DNA of 64,000 nt from positions 14,709,249-14,773,248 of the forward strand of contig OZ038423.1 of NCBI GenBank assembly GCA_964036155.1, read 5' to 3'. The notes below the pieces were generated by a model, which saw nothing but the letters and a program-made list of their open reading frames with translations, was not told where the DNA came from and did not search any database. Source of the stretch: Diploscapter coronatus. Lineage: Eukaryota; Nematoda; Chromadorea; Rhabditida; Rhabditidae. Position 1 is the first letter of the stretch. Each line of letters opens with the position of its first letter. Shown in pieces: positions 51,510 to 62,120 of this stretch. The position numbers and the translations under genes were made by a program.

Positions 51510-51636
51510 AGTCTGAACATAATAATTAGAGATAATTAGGGCAATTAAATGGACATTTAACACGAGAATAAAACTACCTTCTAACAAACGAACAAATAAA
51601 AAGAAACAAAGTTCACTCGACAGACATGTAAATCCA

Positions 51637-51791
51637 GGGCTTGGACTCAAGTTCAGCTTACAACCCTTGTAACTGACTAAAAGGCTCGTAAGCTATGTTG
51701 TAAATTGCCCAATTTACTATGGAAAATTCACTTACAAAGGTTGTAAATTTTCAACTTGCAAGAGTTGTAAGTTGAACTTGAGTCCAAGTCC
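51637..51791. mobile_element. MITE-like inverted-repeat element
   Basis: The ends GGCTTGGACTCAAGTTCAGC (left) and GTTGAACTTGAGTCCAAGTC (right) are near-perfect reverse complements, extended inward by TTACAACC/GTTGTAA. Total about 155 bp with no coding capacity. It lies just upstream of the mrps-30 start. Confidence 0.75.
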
Positions 51792-51798
51792 AGTATTG

Positions 51799-51895
51799 CG
51801 GAATAGAAAGTAGATATTGCGTACATTTTGCATCTTCCCTCCCAGGCTCAACTTCTTCGAAATGGCATGCACTCTGGGAAGACGGAAGAGATCGT
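51799..51895. repeat. Dispersed repeat R1, third copy
   Basis: Reads GTAGATATTGCGTACATTTT, GCATCTTCCCTCCCAGGCTC, AACTTCTTCGAAATGGCATG. It is collinear with 10573-10738 and 49258-49370 and abuts the unrelated element 51637-51791. Confidence 0.65.
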
Positions 51896-52137
51896 GTAAC
51901 TTTTCATTTTCGATTTTTTAGTGTCCGATGGAAAATTGACCTTTGGGTAATGGAGTTTCTCAATGCCCAGTGATTCATTCAATGACTGACATTAGTACTT
52001 GATCAATGTGAACAGAAAGCTACAGGATAAAGCGACCAAACGCTAAATTATGAATTGGAAAAGGGAAAAACGATTCAAAATAAAAATGAAAATTGGCGCT
52101 TGAAATGAAATATGCACAAATATTCTAAAAATTTTAG

Positions 52138-52229
52138 GGCTCATAGAAAAAGACACCGGTTTTTCGAAGAAATAGTATGGGGAGGCAAGAGAGGAAAAGA
52201 AAAAAACCGGTGTATTTTTCTAGGAGCCT
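52138..52229. mobile_element. Short foldback element
   Basis: GGCTCATAGAAAAAGACACC plus GGTTTTT on the left pairs with AAAAACCGGTGTATTTTTCT plus AGGAGCC on the right, one insertion apart. About 92 bp in total. The interior purine-rich stretch (AAATAGTATGGGGAGGCAAG) resembles part of R1. Confidence 0.65.
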
Positions 52230-52801
52230 TGATTAACTGGTCGGTACCGACCGTTAGTATAGAAAACTCTGAGAACAATTAACTATTTTCTGGTTCTAGT
52301 CAGCTCGTCGAACCCAATTCGATACAACAGATCGGATCGAATAGGATCAAATCGCCAAAATTTTGGATCGAATCGAACCGACCCTCCGAAAAATTAAACC
52401 TTTTAGTTTTCGCATGAATTCGATCAAAATTCATCAAATTTTATGTTAGAGCGACTTATCTATCGCTCATATATAAGTAGTTTAGTAAAGTTTTTGACTG
52501 ATTTAGGTACGATTTTAGCCCTAGAATCGATAGAATTTTACCTGATCATTCGGGTCGCAAGCCTTCCGATCCGCCAATAATCCTGGTTCTAACAAATAGT
52601 CGTTTGAAAAATTGCATTAAAATCTAATATTTATTGCATCAAACGAATTCAATAAACCCGCAATTAGAAAACATTACTATGAAAGATATCACTTTTCCCT
52701 ATCAGTCATTAACCCTGCTCGGGAGTATGAGAAAATCCTATTCCTGATTTTTCAAGATTCAAATTCCGCACACCCAGACAATTTATTAATCTAATCGTCA
52801 T

Positions 52802-55800
52802 TTATCGACCTTCTTTGAAGCATTTTGGGGGCGGTGAACCACAATACTGAAATCAATGTTTGTAAATTTTGGTTTTTTAAAATGAATTCCTAACCTCGTA
52901 CATCTCCTCGATATTGTTTAAAGTGCTATTTGCATAGAGTATTGGCAATTTTCTAACTGGACACGGCATTTCACAGTTGGGAATTTTTAAACTATATGGG
53001 GGAACACTCGTATCATTGCGGTATAAGATCTGAAAATGAAGATAGTCGTTTGGTTATATTTTTGATGATTCAAATACCTCAAAATCATATTCGCCGTTGT
53101 CGTTCGAATAGACTTCCATAATTAATGCGGCACAATAGGGCACAAGTAGATAATTATGCAGTTCGAAAGACCTAAGCAACGAGTACATGGTCCAATCATT
53201 CTAAAAATAAATATAAATCACTATTGCGTCTTAGAATTAGCATATTAGGGTCGGGGTTTAGAACTATTTTGCATTGAAATCAGAGGTCTTCGCGTTTCGG
53301 TTTGAACTACAATTTGGTTCGGACTCGGTTCAGAAATTTCGGTTCGTTTTAGAGAAAGAAAAGATCTGCGACATTTCTTATTGAAATGGCAGATTTTAAT
53401 TTTGAAAATTCCTTGGTAAATCTAGTTTGCTGTCTGATCCTGAGCAAATTATACCCAGAATAATTAATAAAGTACACAAGCTGATAAGCACACATTGTAA
53501 TAATTGATCTAAAATTTACAAGTACTTCTGAACATTTGTTGACACGTGTGTGATTGATGCAAGTTTAGCGAATTATTTTCACGTCAAAATTTTCGATCGT
53601 TTTAACAGTCATGTGGCTAGAATTTTTGTCCACCACGAACTTATTCTTCGATTGATTCATTTTGTCAATAGTGTGCTTTGATCAGGTGTGGTTTATTTTC
53701 TCTTAGCTAGAATGGAATGTTTTAAAATTTACCGATCCAAATAGGATGAGTTTGGGAGATACTTTCGATTTGCTGCTGCGTGTTACATTTAACGCTCGAT
53801 CGATCCATCTTTTCAAAGTCACGCCAGTTGTGGCCTAAAATACGATCATATCTTTGAAAAATGTCGAAAACTCTTTCAGCGATAGTGCATTCAACAATTG
53901 TTAGCCTTATAAAGCATCACCGTCGATACCTTAGCTGATTCAAAGTCTGCAAATGGTGCGTGGTATTTCAAATGTCTCATCGGGAGGAAGATTTCCAAAG
54001 TTGTTTTATTCTCATACTCGGGCCATCTTTTGAATACCCAATCTGGCTGATGTTCCAACAAACCGTTCATTACCTAAATTCAACACTAATTATATCTAAA
54101 TTAATTCATGGGCCAAAAATAAACATTGTCAATAACTGATTACTCGAGACGGGATAAAAAGAACAAGCGTTTGATGCATGAAATTAGCGTGTTATTTTAG
54201 GAGAATACAGTATTCCATCGATTCAAGTGGTAAATTTTACGGCTATTTGAAACTCCACAATGCACACCTTGCAATTTTGTATCTTTGAATCGCTTGTTTC
54301 TCAAGTAATCGGCCTTTGGCAATATGCTCACCTCTCGTTGAACATCGTAAATCCTGTCGACATGAAAATAGGAGAAATTATCCCATCCCGTCACTTTCGA
54401 GAGATAGGCGAAAAGTTTCTCGTATTTCCGACCATAATGCAACGCGCAAGTTTCGTTGAATTTTTCAAAAAGTCCAATCTGTCTGGGGCATGCAATATTA
54501 GACGGAATCGTGTCCTGAAATTCATTCAATTCATGGCGTGTTGAAATTCCGAGTTAGACCGTAGAAGATTTCAAAGTGTGATCAAAATTGGATAAAAATC
54601 GAAATTTTAAAAGAAAAACGAAATCAAAAGTTTCATATAAATGTTCTTCAGCTTTTGAAACTGAAGCTTTCGTCAGGCTTTAATTCAGAGCAGCTTCGGA
54701 AAATAAAAAATAATTACAATTCCAGAACAAATTAAGTGAAAACCCGCATCCACGAGTCAGGTATCATTTTTGAGGTGCAAATTGGGTGCGAGCGCGAAAT
54801 TTGAAAGTAATGAAGGTTGGGTACAGGTGTCAAAATCTCATAAAAGTTACGTTTCTTCAGAAGGAAGAGAAAATGCCCGAATATGAGTTATTAAAAATTG
54901 AAATTCAAACATAACCAATTCAAATCTAAATTATTAAGCGAATTATTTGGAAAAGAAAAATGGTATCCACTCAGTGCAAAAATTTTTAAGACCTTACCAG
55001 ATCCGGCGTTTTAATATTTGTCGTATAAAATGGTATTGGCTGCCAATCGATTTCCGGATTCCATTGAAATGCGGGATTCTTTCTGACCGGATACATCGCA
55101 TAGAGTATCGCTTGGGTAGAAATAATCGTTCTATCCAGCTCCGATGCTCTTATTAGTACCTAAAGATTTTTTCTCACGCATTTAAATCATCTATAACTCA
55201 TTTTATTTGGTGAAGTGAGATTTTCATAAACTTATAAGAAAAACCGGTTGCGATACTCTTGTCTTACAAATGAGTAGATTTGTTCCAAAGAAATAATGCC
55301 TACTTTGTACCAAGAGTGAATACTTTTGTCCCAAAACGGGAAAAAGATAAATAGCGAAAAGGAGAGAAAGAAATAGAAAAATAACACTTGGAACAAAGGT
55401 ACTCGCAGACAGAAAAACCTACTTCACTTTGATTATGAATCTCTGCTACGAATCCAGATTCTATGTATCGTGATCGGAAGAATTTTCCCAATTCGTAGGA
55501 TTGTTGGAGTCCAAGCTGAAATGATTTTCGTTTCGGCAAATTTTGGCATAAAACTTTCAAATCACATTTGTAATTCCGCCCCAACCGCGGGGCCAATACT
55601 CGCTCGTGTAATAGTCCTTTGGATATGGATATACTAGTGGAGCTCTGAAATTATGAAATTTGAGTGAATATTGAATCAGAATTCCGATTCCTATAATTCT
55701 TATGGTTTTGAAAGTTTTCCCAAAATTTGCTAAAATATTCAATTCTACTATCCTCTTTCTCTAAATATCAAATGTGGTGTTCGCTTATGATGAAAGAGAT

Positions 55801-55958
55801 ATCTTCTATTCATGAGCATAATTGAATTCAATGGTAAATTCTATTCCTTCTCTCGTTTACCTGTCGCCGTGCCTATACATGACTTGAACGAATTCTAGCT
55901 TTCTCTCCGCTAGAACATGAATAATCCATAATTGAAATAGATAAAATGTGGAAAGCAT
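52802..55958 (-). CDS. Histidine acid phosphatase, secreted, with ND in place of HD
   Basis: Ten exons, 387 aa: 55861-55958, 55566-55644, 55423-55515, 54998-55159, 54332-54514, 53930-54073, 53733-53834, 53078-53200, 52895-53029, 52802-52846. A signal peptide (MLSTFYLFQLWIIHVLA) precedes the catalytic VMYRHGDRAP. Further family marks are GITN|LGLQQSYELG, IRASELDRTIIS, WQPIPFYTT and the C-terminal Cys-rich stretch NCEMPCPV. These enzymes hydrolyse phosphomonoesters through a phosphohistidine; nematode members are gut or excretory. The second signature, normally HD (as in YSAHDTT), reads FGS|NDWTMYSLL, split by an intron: the proton-donor Asp is kept and the His is Asn (codon 53198-53200). Intron 3 contains a repeat. 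Confidence 0.9.
55265..55405. repeat. Diverged inverted repeat in acid phosphatase intron 3
   Basis: GAGTAGATTTGTTCCAAAG at the left resembles the reverse complement of CACTTGGAACAAAGGTACTC at the right, with TTTGTACCAAGAGTGAATAC inside. It is related to the element at 49125-49252. Confidence 0.5.
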
Positions 55959-56438
55959 TAGGTTAGAGTAATGATTAGAAAATAATCCGAGATTCCTGAT
56001 AAACGGCTTCAACTTCTATCGATGAGGTGTATGTCGGTCAAGCGGTCATAGTGCTATAGTGTTGGATTGAATTTGTGAAATTGTTTGAATTGGGCGAAAC
56101 GATGGTTGAAGGTCAATCACTCATGATAACCAATGCAAGACACGACATTTCGAGTGCATTCAGTATTTTTTTTCTATCAAACCAGAAAACTTATGTGAAA
56201 TTAAAATAAACTAAGCTAGAAACCCCTAAAGTTCTATATCAAATATGATATTAACTTTATAGAACGTGATATCAAATTGACAGTCCTTTCATCAAAAGGT
56301 AAATCCGTTTTTTTTTCATTCTGCGTCACTCTTCAATTGATTTTGTCGTGCGAAAGTTTGTTCATTTTCCAAACTTGTATCCAGCATTCGCTAAATTAAT
56401 AACTTATTTGTTGGAGAGGCGCAAATCATTACTATGAT
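55959..56438. other. Upstream region of the acid phosphatase
   Basis: AT-rich. A small hairpin (GTTCTATA ... TATAGAAC, about 56232-56265) is the only structure noticed. Confidence 0.45.
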
Positions 56439-56733
56439 ATGTCATTTGACAAAGTAATAACAAATTTATTCAACAGCAATCAAAAACCAATCGTTTTCCC
56501 AGAAACTGGTACTTTTTCCTAGCTTCTCTGCGTTCGCTCCTCCGTTCATCAATTGGACTCCTTATCGTCCAAGAAATGGTAAGAAAAAACTAGCTCGCTA
56601 TTCACTACACCAAATTAACATGAGGGAAGACGTACATTTGCTACCACCATTTTTGTTATTTTCATTGAAAAGATGTGAGAATCAGAACTTTATCTCTGCT
56701 GATAATGAAAATGGAAAGAAGGATGAGAAATGA
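56439..56733 (+). CDS. Possible short peptide precursor ending RPRN-G-KKK
   Basis: Tentative two-exon model. ATG TCA TTT GAC AAA (56439-56453), a GTAATA donor, TTTCCCAG acceptor at 56502, then one frame to TGA at 56731-56733. The second exon begins KLVLFPSFSAFA, a weak signal-peptide-like stretch, followed by PPFINWTPYRPRN, GKKK and a tail of about 48 residues. RPRN-G-KKK is what an amidated peptide precursor needs: Gly as amide donor, then basic cleavage residues. Vertebrate neuromedin U ends in RPRN-amide. Against the model, the hydrophobic segment is short, GGTAAG at 56578 could be a splice donor that would remove the KKK, and the tail lacks further peptides. Confidence 0.3.
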
Positions 56734-58765
56734 GGTGTAAGAAAGAGATACTGATTTTTGGGTCAGCTGTACTTAGTCGGTGAATAGGATATATTCGAAA
56801 GGAAATAATACAATCATCTATAAAATCCTAAATATTAGATATAGAAACCAATAATGAAAAAAAAATCGGCTATGAGTAACGATTTGAAATTATAGAAAAG
56901 TCGCAACATGTCGTAGAAAAATCATAAATCGTTACTTTTCAGCGAGGTGGCGCAAAAAATTGAATGCGCCAAAAGTCGAGCAAATTAGCAGCTCATAAAT
57001 ACGTGCACCAGTTGTCGTCAGGGCTGTACGCATTCCACTCTGAACTCCATCGAGTAGTTCGGAGGGGAGTGGAGTTCGAACGCTGAAAAACGTTTTTCGA
57101 ACTCCATACAGCCCTGTTCTGCAGTATCAGTTTCCTCATTATTATGGCTCGATAGTCACACCCAATATGCTTTTAGAAAAGCCAGAATGATTTTCCTGGC
57201 TGAATCTGAAGCATTATAATTCCGAAGAGTCAATGGTGATCAAAACATGTTTAAATCCAGCGATCAAGCGATAATATTAAAAAATGACTTCGCAAAAGAT
57301 ATAGGCTTATCGGTATTCAAATCTAATGTGTTACAATTAACTAAGATCATTTGAATGTCCAATGTTTATGAAAACATGACGATTCGCAATGCTGGTAGGA
57401 TAGCTCTTATAGAATACCCAAATATATCCAGATCAAATGATTGGAGACGATTTAGAAGAAAGAAATGAACATCAGATCTCTCTATCGACATTATGAGTTT
57501 TTCTCAACTTAGAGCGAATACTATGACAAAGCTTTGCCATTCTTGTGAAGCAACATGGCCTTGTCATCTCTAAAGCTGATATAACGATAGAAGAGTTACT
57601 GGGAAATGTGTATGAGATGCAGATTGACATTGTGGTAAGCTGTTTTGAGATAAGCAGTGAATCTTCAGAATAAACCTGGTCAGATACATCTAAGATCACT
57701 TGAAATATTGAAAAGAGATGATTATTATGAGAAAGGTTGAATAACGATCAGTTTAAATGATTTGGCTGAATATCAGAATGAAGTTAAAATGGTTTTCTGT
57801 ATAATTCATCCACTGTGACTGCCATCAAGGACCTTGGTATAGGGGTAGGGATAGAGCTTGATAGACATAATGTTGTTTCCATGTGATCAGTTCATCGATT
57901 AGGGGATTTAGACTGTTAGAGCTACCTGGACCTATATTTAGTAGAGGGTGAATGACAGATATTATGTCTACCTACTACTTGTATCCGTCTGTTTGTGTTA
58001 TTATCTTTCATCGAAATTCGTTGGAATGCTTTACAGCCAAGGTTTTTCGTAAGTTTGGGGCAATTGGTGAAGCCCTACGGCCTATTTTAAGAGCCAATGT
58101 AGTTTACAAATTTGTAAAATATTTACTTTTACAAAAGTGGGTAGATAGTCGAAAAGTGAGTGTGGGTGTGAAAAATATTGTCGCCAAGATATTGAATAGG
58201 TAAAAAGTGGTGTGGAATAGTAAAGGCCAATCGTTATTGATATTTATTGAATCCCTTTGCATAAAATGCTCACATTTCCTTGTAATCGAGTTACATTTTC
58301 CTTAATTATCTTGGAAGAAAGGTAAACACTATCGTACTGAATAAAGTTAGAACTATGAAAATCCTATACTATTCACAATAGACATTTAGACGTTATTACA
58401 CATAAATTTCACACATGAAAATTATGTAGATTTCCAAAAATTTACTATGCATTTTTTCATTCTGATTTCAGCTTGATAATTATGAAAGTTTGAATTTTAT
58501 GCTAATTTTCATAACTATCGAGCAATTTCCATGTTTTTCTTCAAATTTTATCCAAATTGTTATCATATTCTTTTTGATTTACTATTAGCTGTAGAAAGTG
58601 AAATTTATATAAGAATTTCTAGAAACTTTTCATACTTTTTTGGGTAACTTCTATGTTTTTCCTCAAATTCTACAAAAATTTACTTGTTAGACTAGATTTT
58701 TATTAAAATCAAGATTGAAAAGATCACATATAAAAATGAATCGTCGACAATCGGGAACAGATAGA
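56734..58765. other. Intergenic, no supported gene
   Basis: Contains the foldback element at 57019-57116. From 57430 to 58205 the sequence has a more coding-like look, with frames such as 57952-58203 (+) and 57472-57699 (-), but no domain, splice logic or start is convincing. At 58490-58680 two diverged copies of a unit (TTCCATGTTTTTCTTCAAAT / TTCTATGTTTTTCCTCAAAT) lie about 120 bp apart. Confidence 0.4.
57019..57116. repeat. Foldback repeat
   Basis: CAGGGCTGTA at the left pairs with TACAGCCCTG at the right. Inside, GGAGTTCGAA (57071) pairs with TTCGAACTCC (57096-57105) around GCTGAAAAACG. About 98 bp, GC-richer than the flanks. Confidence 0.6.
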
Positions 58766-59208
58766 TCATTTTCGGCCCATTCCTCCAAATCCGCCTCCCA
58801 TTCCACTTCCCATTCCTCCTCCCATTCCTCCTCCGCCGTAGGGATTTCCGCCGTAATTTGAACCTCCAGAACTATATCCATAGGACGGGGGCTAAATGAT
58901 AATCCATAATATTTATTTTTCATAACAATAACAATGACAAGTTGTAAGTTGATTTTAGTGATCTTATCACTGCTTATCAGTGATAAGATGATTCTAACTG
59001 ATGGAAACATTAGCATACTCGTGATCAGCGTAGTCGAATTGTATTAAACAAATTCTTTCCTTATTGTGAATGTAAGACTTTTGAAAAAGGATGGCTACGT
59101 GATTATAGTAGAGGTAATATTTAGACTTACGGGTGGAGGAGGCGCTCCATACCCGGCGTAAACGACCGCGACTATCGCAACGAAGAAGAGAATCAGGAAT
59201 TTGAACAT
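58766..59208 (-). CDS. Glycine-rich secreted peptide with GRK tail
   Basis: Two exons, 59131-59208 and 58766-58891, phase 0, 67 aa. A textbook signal peptide (MFKFLILFFVAIVAVVYA) is followed by GYGAPPPPPPSYGYSSGGSN, then YGGNPYGGGGMGGGMGSGMG, GGFGGMGRK and stop. Gly/Met-rich short secreted peptides of this kind in nematodes are expressed in epidermis or gut, and some (caenacin/nlp groups) are antimicrobial; the function here is inferred. The GRK end could be processed to an amide. The intron is 239 nt. The same GRK tail ends the peptide at 1050-1196. Confidence 0.85.
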
Positions 59209-60069
59209 TCTGAAGAAGGGTTGTTAACATTTTTAAATTCAGATAAAACTAAGATACTTCAAAGGTTAGAAACGAAATATAATTGCAAATTACGCAAGTT
59301 TATCGAATGGAATTAAACAGACAATGCATAGCCTCTCTAATTGATGAAAACGATTTAAAATTTGAGATTAAGGAAGGATTTTTAAATGAACGCATCTTCG
59401 AACGTTATGTTTATATATATATATATCAGTATGATGCAGTCCAACTAAAACCAAAAATGACTCGAGTCATATTTGCCAATCAGTTCCATCATTGACCGAA
59501 ATATATGAAGGGTAAATTGAGCAAATGATGAGTACTGTTCGCGTATTCTGAACAGAATCGTGTTGAGAAAAAGAACTATGGGAGAAGGGCGTAACTGCGG
59601 TCAGGCCATTTCTTCGGTTCTTTCCCAATCCTGGTAGTGTTTGAGTTCTGCTTTTATTCCTGCCTTCCCGAAGAGTTAGCGGCAAAATAGACGGATACAA
59701 GAAAAGGTGTGACCAATTGTAACGAAACTACACGAAAAAACTCGACCGAGAAATCATTGAAGAGAAACTAACCCTTTGATTAATTGTCGTTTGAAGGACA
59801 AGAAATGAGACTGATTTCTGTTTGGCAGCGAAATGATGAAAATGTCTGGAAGAACTATTGATGGATCATTATTGGTGCCGAAATTTGGAGAATAAACAGG
59901 ACTTGGTAAAAATTTTGAGTTGCGCTATTCAAAAATAATTACGCTTACCCTCTGAGTAAACGTGAAATTGCGCGTTCTTGGCTTATTAAGTTTTACAAAT
60001 GAGAACTAAATATGCAAAAAGATAGCATTATCTAAAAATATCCATAATTGCTAACTCTTAGCTAAAGGT
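59209..60069. other. Intergenic, no gene seen
   Basis: Upstream of the Gly-rich peptide and downstream of the ORF at 60070. A short TA repeat lies at 59410-59426. Nothing else supportable. Confidence 0.45.
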
Positions 60070-60665
60070 TTATAAAATGTTGCATATTTCTGAAAACCAT
60101 TTACAGTTTTCTCCTATCCTGACGATATAAAATTTCCCATGTTCTCTCAAAAGATTCCGAATTAGTAGTGGATCAGTAATTTTTCTACAGATGCCTATAG
60201 TTTTATTGCTCTTGTGACATTCCATCCAATTATGATAGTCTTGTTTCAGTGATGGTCTAACGCAATGGTTGTTTGTCACTGTTTCGAGCATGGCCTCAAG
60301 TTCACCCCCACCTCGACCCAAACCAAGGGGTTTAATAAATATTGGTAGAGGATAAAACCACGAAAAATTTGCCTAAAATCCCTCGGCTGTTGTACACAAC
60401 AACAGTCTGTCCTCGGGACGGGCCACTAGTCCTGTGTGGCTAGGATAAGCCGTCTACTCATTATTACGGATTGAAAGTAGCCGAACCCACCTAGTGGGGA
60501 ATAATAAGGCTAGAAATTTTTTTTTAAATTTTAAAATTCAATATTTCTGAGAAAAATATTGCCAACCTTCAAATCGGCTATAGTCACGTCGAGGCTCGTA
60601 GTGACATAACTGATGCCGCCACATTAGTTTCGCACAACTACTCGGACCATTTTGCGCAAGTTATC
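60070..60665 (-). pseudogene. Unrecognised Cys-containing ORF, spliced, with one in-frame stop
   Basis: The last exon 60070-60372 is a clean 100-codon frame after a GATTTTAG acceptor: ANFSWFYPLPIFIKPLGLGR, then GGGELEAMLETV, NNHCVRPSLKQDYHNWMECH, IGICRKI and a tail ending CKWFSEICNIL. Two upstream exons join in phase 0: 60468-60509 (PYYSPLGGFGYFQS) and 60567-60665 (DNLRKMVRVVVRN, TAA at 60624-60626, CGGISYVTTSLDVTIADLK). Five to six cysteines suggest an extracellular domain. No start codon or signal peptide was found. The TAA makes it either a pseudogene or a wrongly bounded first exon. Family not recognised. Confidence 0.4.
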
Positions 60666-61149
60666 CTAAAATGAAATGGACAATGCTAGGGTACAAATTT
60701 AGCCGACGAACATAAAACAAATAGTGATTCGAATGGTAGAATTTTCAAAATTACTTGATTTTTATATCCGTAAATTATAATATCTATCACCATTTCTCAT
60801 GCTTTCTATTGTGTAATTTTACGTAATTATTGATCAATATTGAATAGGTTCTGATTAGAATTGTCGTGTGTTGCAAAATTATGCAAGATTTACCTCATAA
60901 CATCGATTTTGTTTTTATTGAAATTCATCATGAACTAGCGATGTAATGTCAGTAATTCCGATTAACTTTATGGGGTTGGGAAAAAACTAGCATTGAAATA
61001 GCGATTCATTGACATGATTTATCAATATGATAAGAGAAAATAAATAACTCGACAAAAGTAACAAATTGACAATCTCCTAAATATTTTGTGTCGTATTAGA
61101 AAGAAATTAAAAATATCCTTGTCGATAAGAAAAAATGGTCCTGACTAAC

Positions 61150-61739
61150 TTATCGCGTAGAGATAAAATGAGGGCACTATCGCAATAGTCCAAGAAGTAA
61201 CAATGAGAATTTGAGTATTTTCTAAAGCGATGCAAAATTATTAGCTATCTTTCTACAAAATTTACTGTAGCTGAAGATCTCTCGATATTGCATAGGGAGA
61301 AAAATAGCGCACATTCTGTTCAGCGATATGAAAAATGACTATAGATGCAGATTTCGTAGAAAATAATGAATAAATGCCCGCAGATGAAGCTGTACTTCTT
61401 CATCCAGGCGACATCGCTGAAGTTTTATTTAGAAGGGTGAAATTTAAAAAGGACCTACAAAAATACTATCGGCACAAAGTAAGACGTGAAAATAGTGCTG
61501 ATAACAGCTTCACCAATCGCTTGACTACCGGTTAGCCACCCGAAGGGATTTTGCAATGATTTCATCCTCCGAACGTAGGCAGTGATGAACCAATTGCAGC
61601 ACATGCCAAAACTCGATATCTAAAATGGTGATCATCAACTAACCCATGACCATTAAACAAGTTGTTCTGGAGGCTTTAAAACTACTTACTAAAATATTAT
61701 AAGAGCCGCTATTTGGTTATCATTCACATCGGTATCCAT
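61150..61739 (-). pseudogene. Srx-type chemoreceptor remnant (TM1-TM4)
   Basis: Four exon-like blocks: 61690-61739 (MDTDVNDNQIAALIIF), 61459-61619, 61266-61416, 61150-61221. The second reads SLQNPFGWLTGSQAIGEAVI then FTSYFVPIVF, the third FDVAWMKKYSFICGHLFIIF then YEICIYSHF, the fourth KNTQILIVTSWTIAIVPSFY. This matches the Srx serpentine receptor pattern (SFG..SQA, FYE...SH....NR). Two one-base deletions break the frame: one T short before the exon 1 donor, and one T short after SHF near 61331, beyond which SLNRMCAIFLPMQYREIFSY resumes. TM5-TM7 could not be found downstream. A decayed receptor is likely; assembly indels could explain the shifts but not the missing C-terminal half. Confidence 0.7.
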
Positions 61740-62120
61740 TAGGCGACTGCAATATTTATGCAAAATACAAATTCAAGTTGGGTTCACTTGTTTTGTAGTG
61801 AGAAATGACCACATACACAATAGCATAAAAGTTTATGATGATAGGCAAATATCTATTTTGAAAACCCCACTTTGGGACTAATTACCGCCTTCAGCATGCT
61901 ACGTATGCTCATTATTTTCAAATTTATCACAAGTGTTTTTGTTATTTCCTTTAATGATGTATTGTGCTAGCTTGTATTCGTAATATTAAGAATAGGAAAC
62001 ATTTAACTGAAATGATTTGCAATATCCGCGATAAATTTGTTCCGAGAAGAAAGTAATTTATTGTGTTGAGCTAAACATTTACATCAAGATCATCTTGATA
62101 TGTACAGATTAATCATCAAG
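61740..62120. other. Short intergenic region
   Basis: Lies between the Srx remnant and the P450 gene. AT-rich with no coding exon; it includes the P450 3' UTR. Confidence 0.5.

Larger units (their letters stand above)
51510..52801. other. Repeat-rich intergenic region
   Basis: Lies between mrps-30 and the acid phosphatase, both minus. It is filled by three elements (51637-51791, 51799-51895, 52138-52229) with AT-rich remainder. No gene was seen. Confidence 0.55.

Noticed and set aside
57430..58205. Possible mitochondrial insertion or decayed gene
   Set aside because: Some frames look protein-like, but I could not match any mitochondrial gene, domain or splice pattern, so it is left as unexplained intergenic DNA.
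61374..61535. 53-codon plus-strand ORF beginning MPADEAVLLHPGDIAEVLF
   Set aside because: It is exactly antisense to the Srx remnant exons, which carry strong family motifs; the plus-strand coding look is a reverse-complement shadow.
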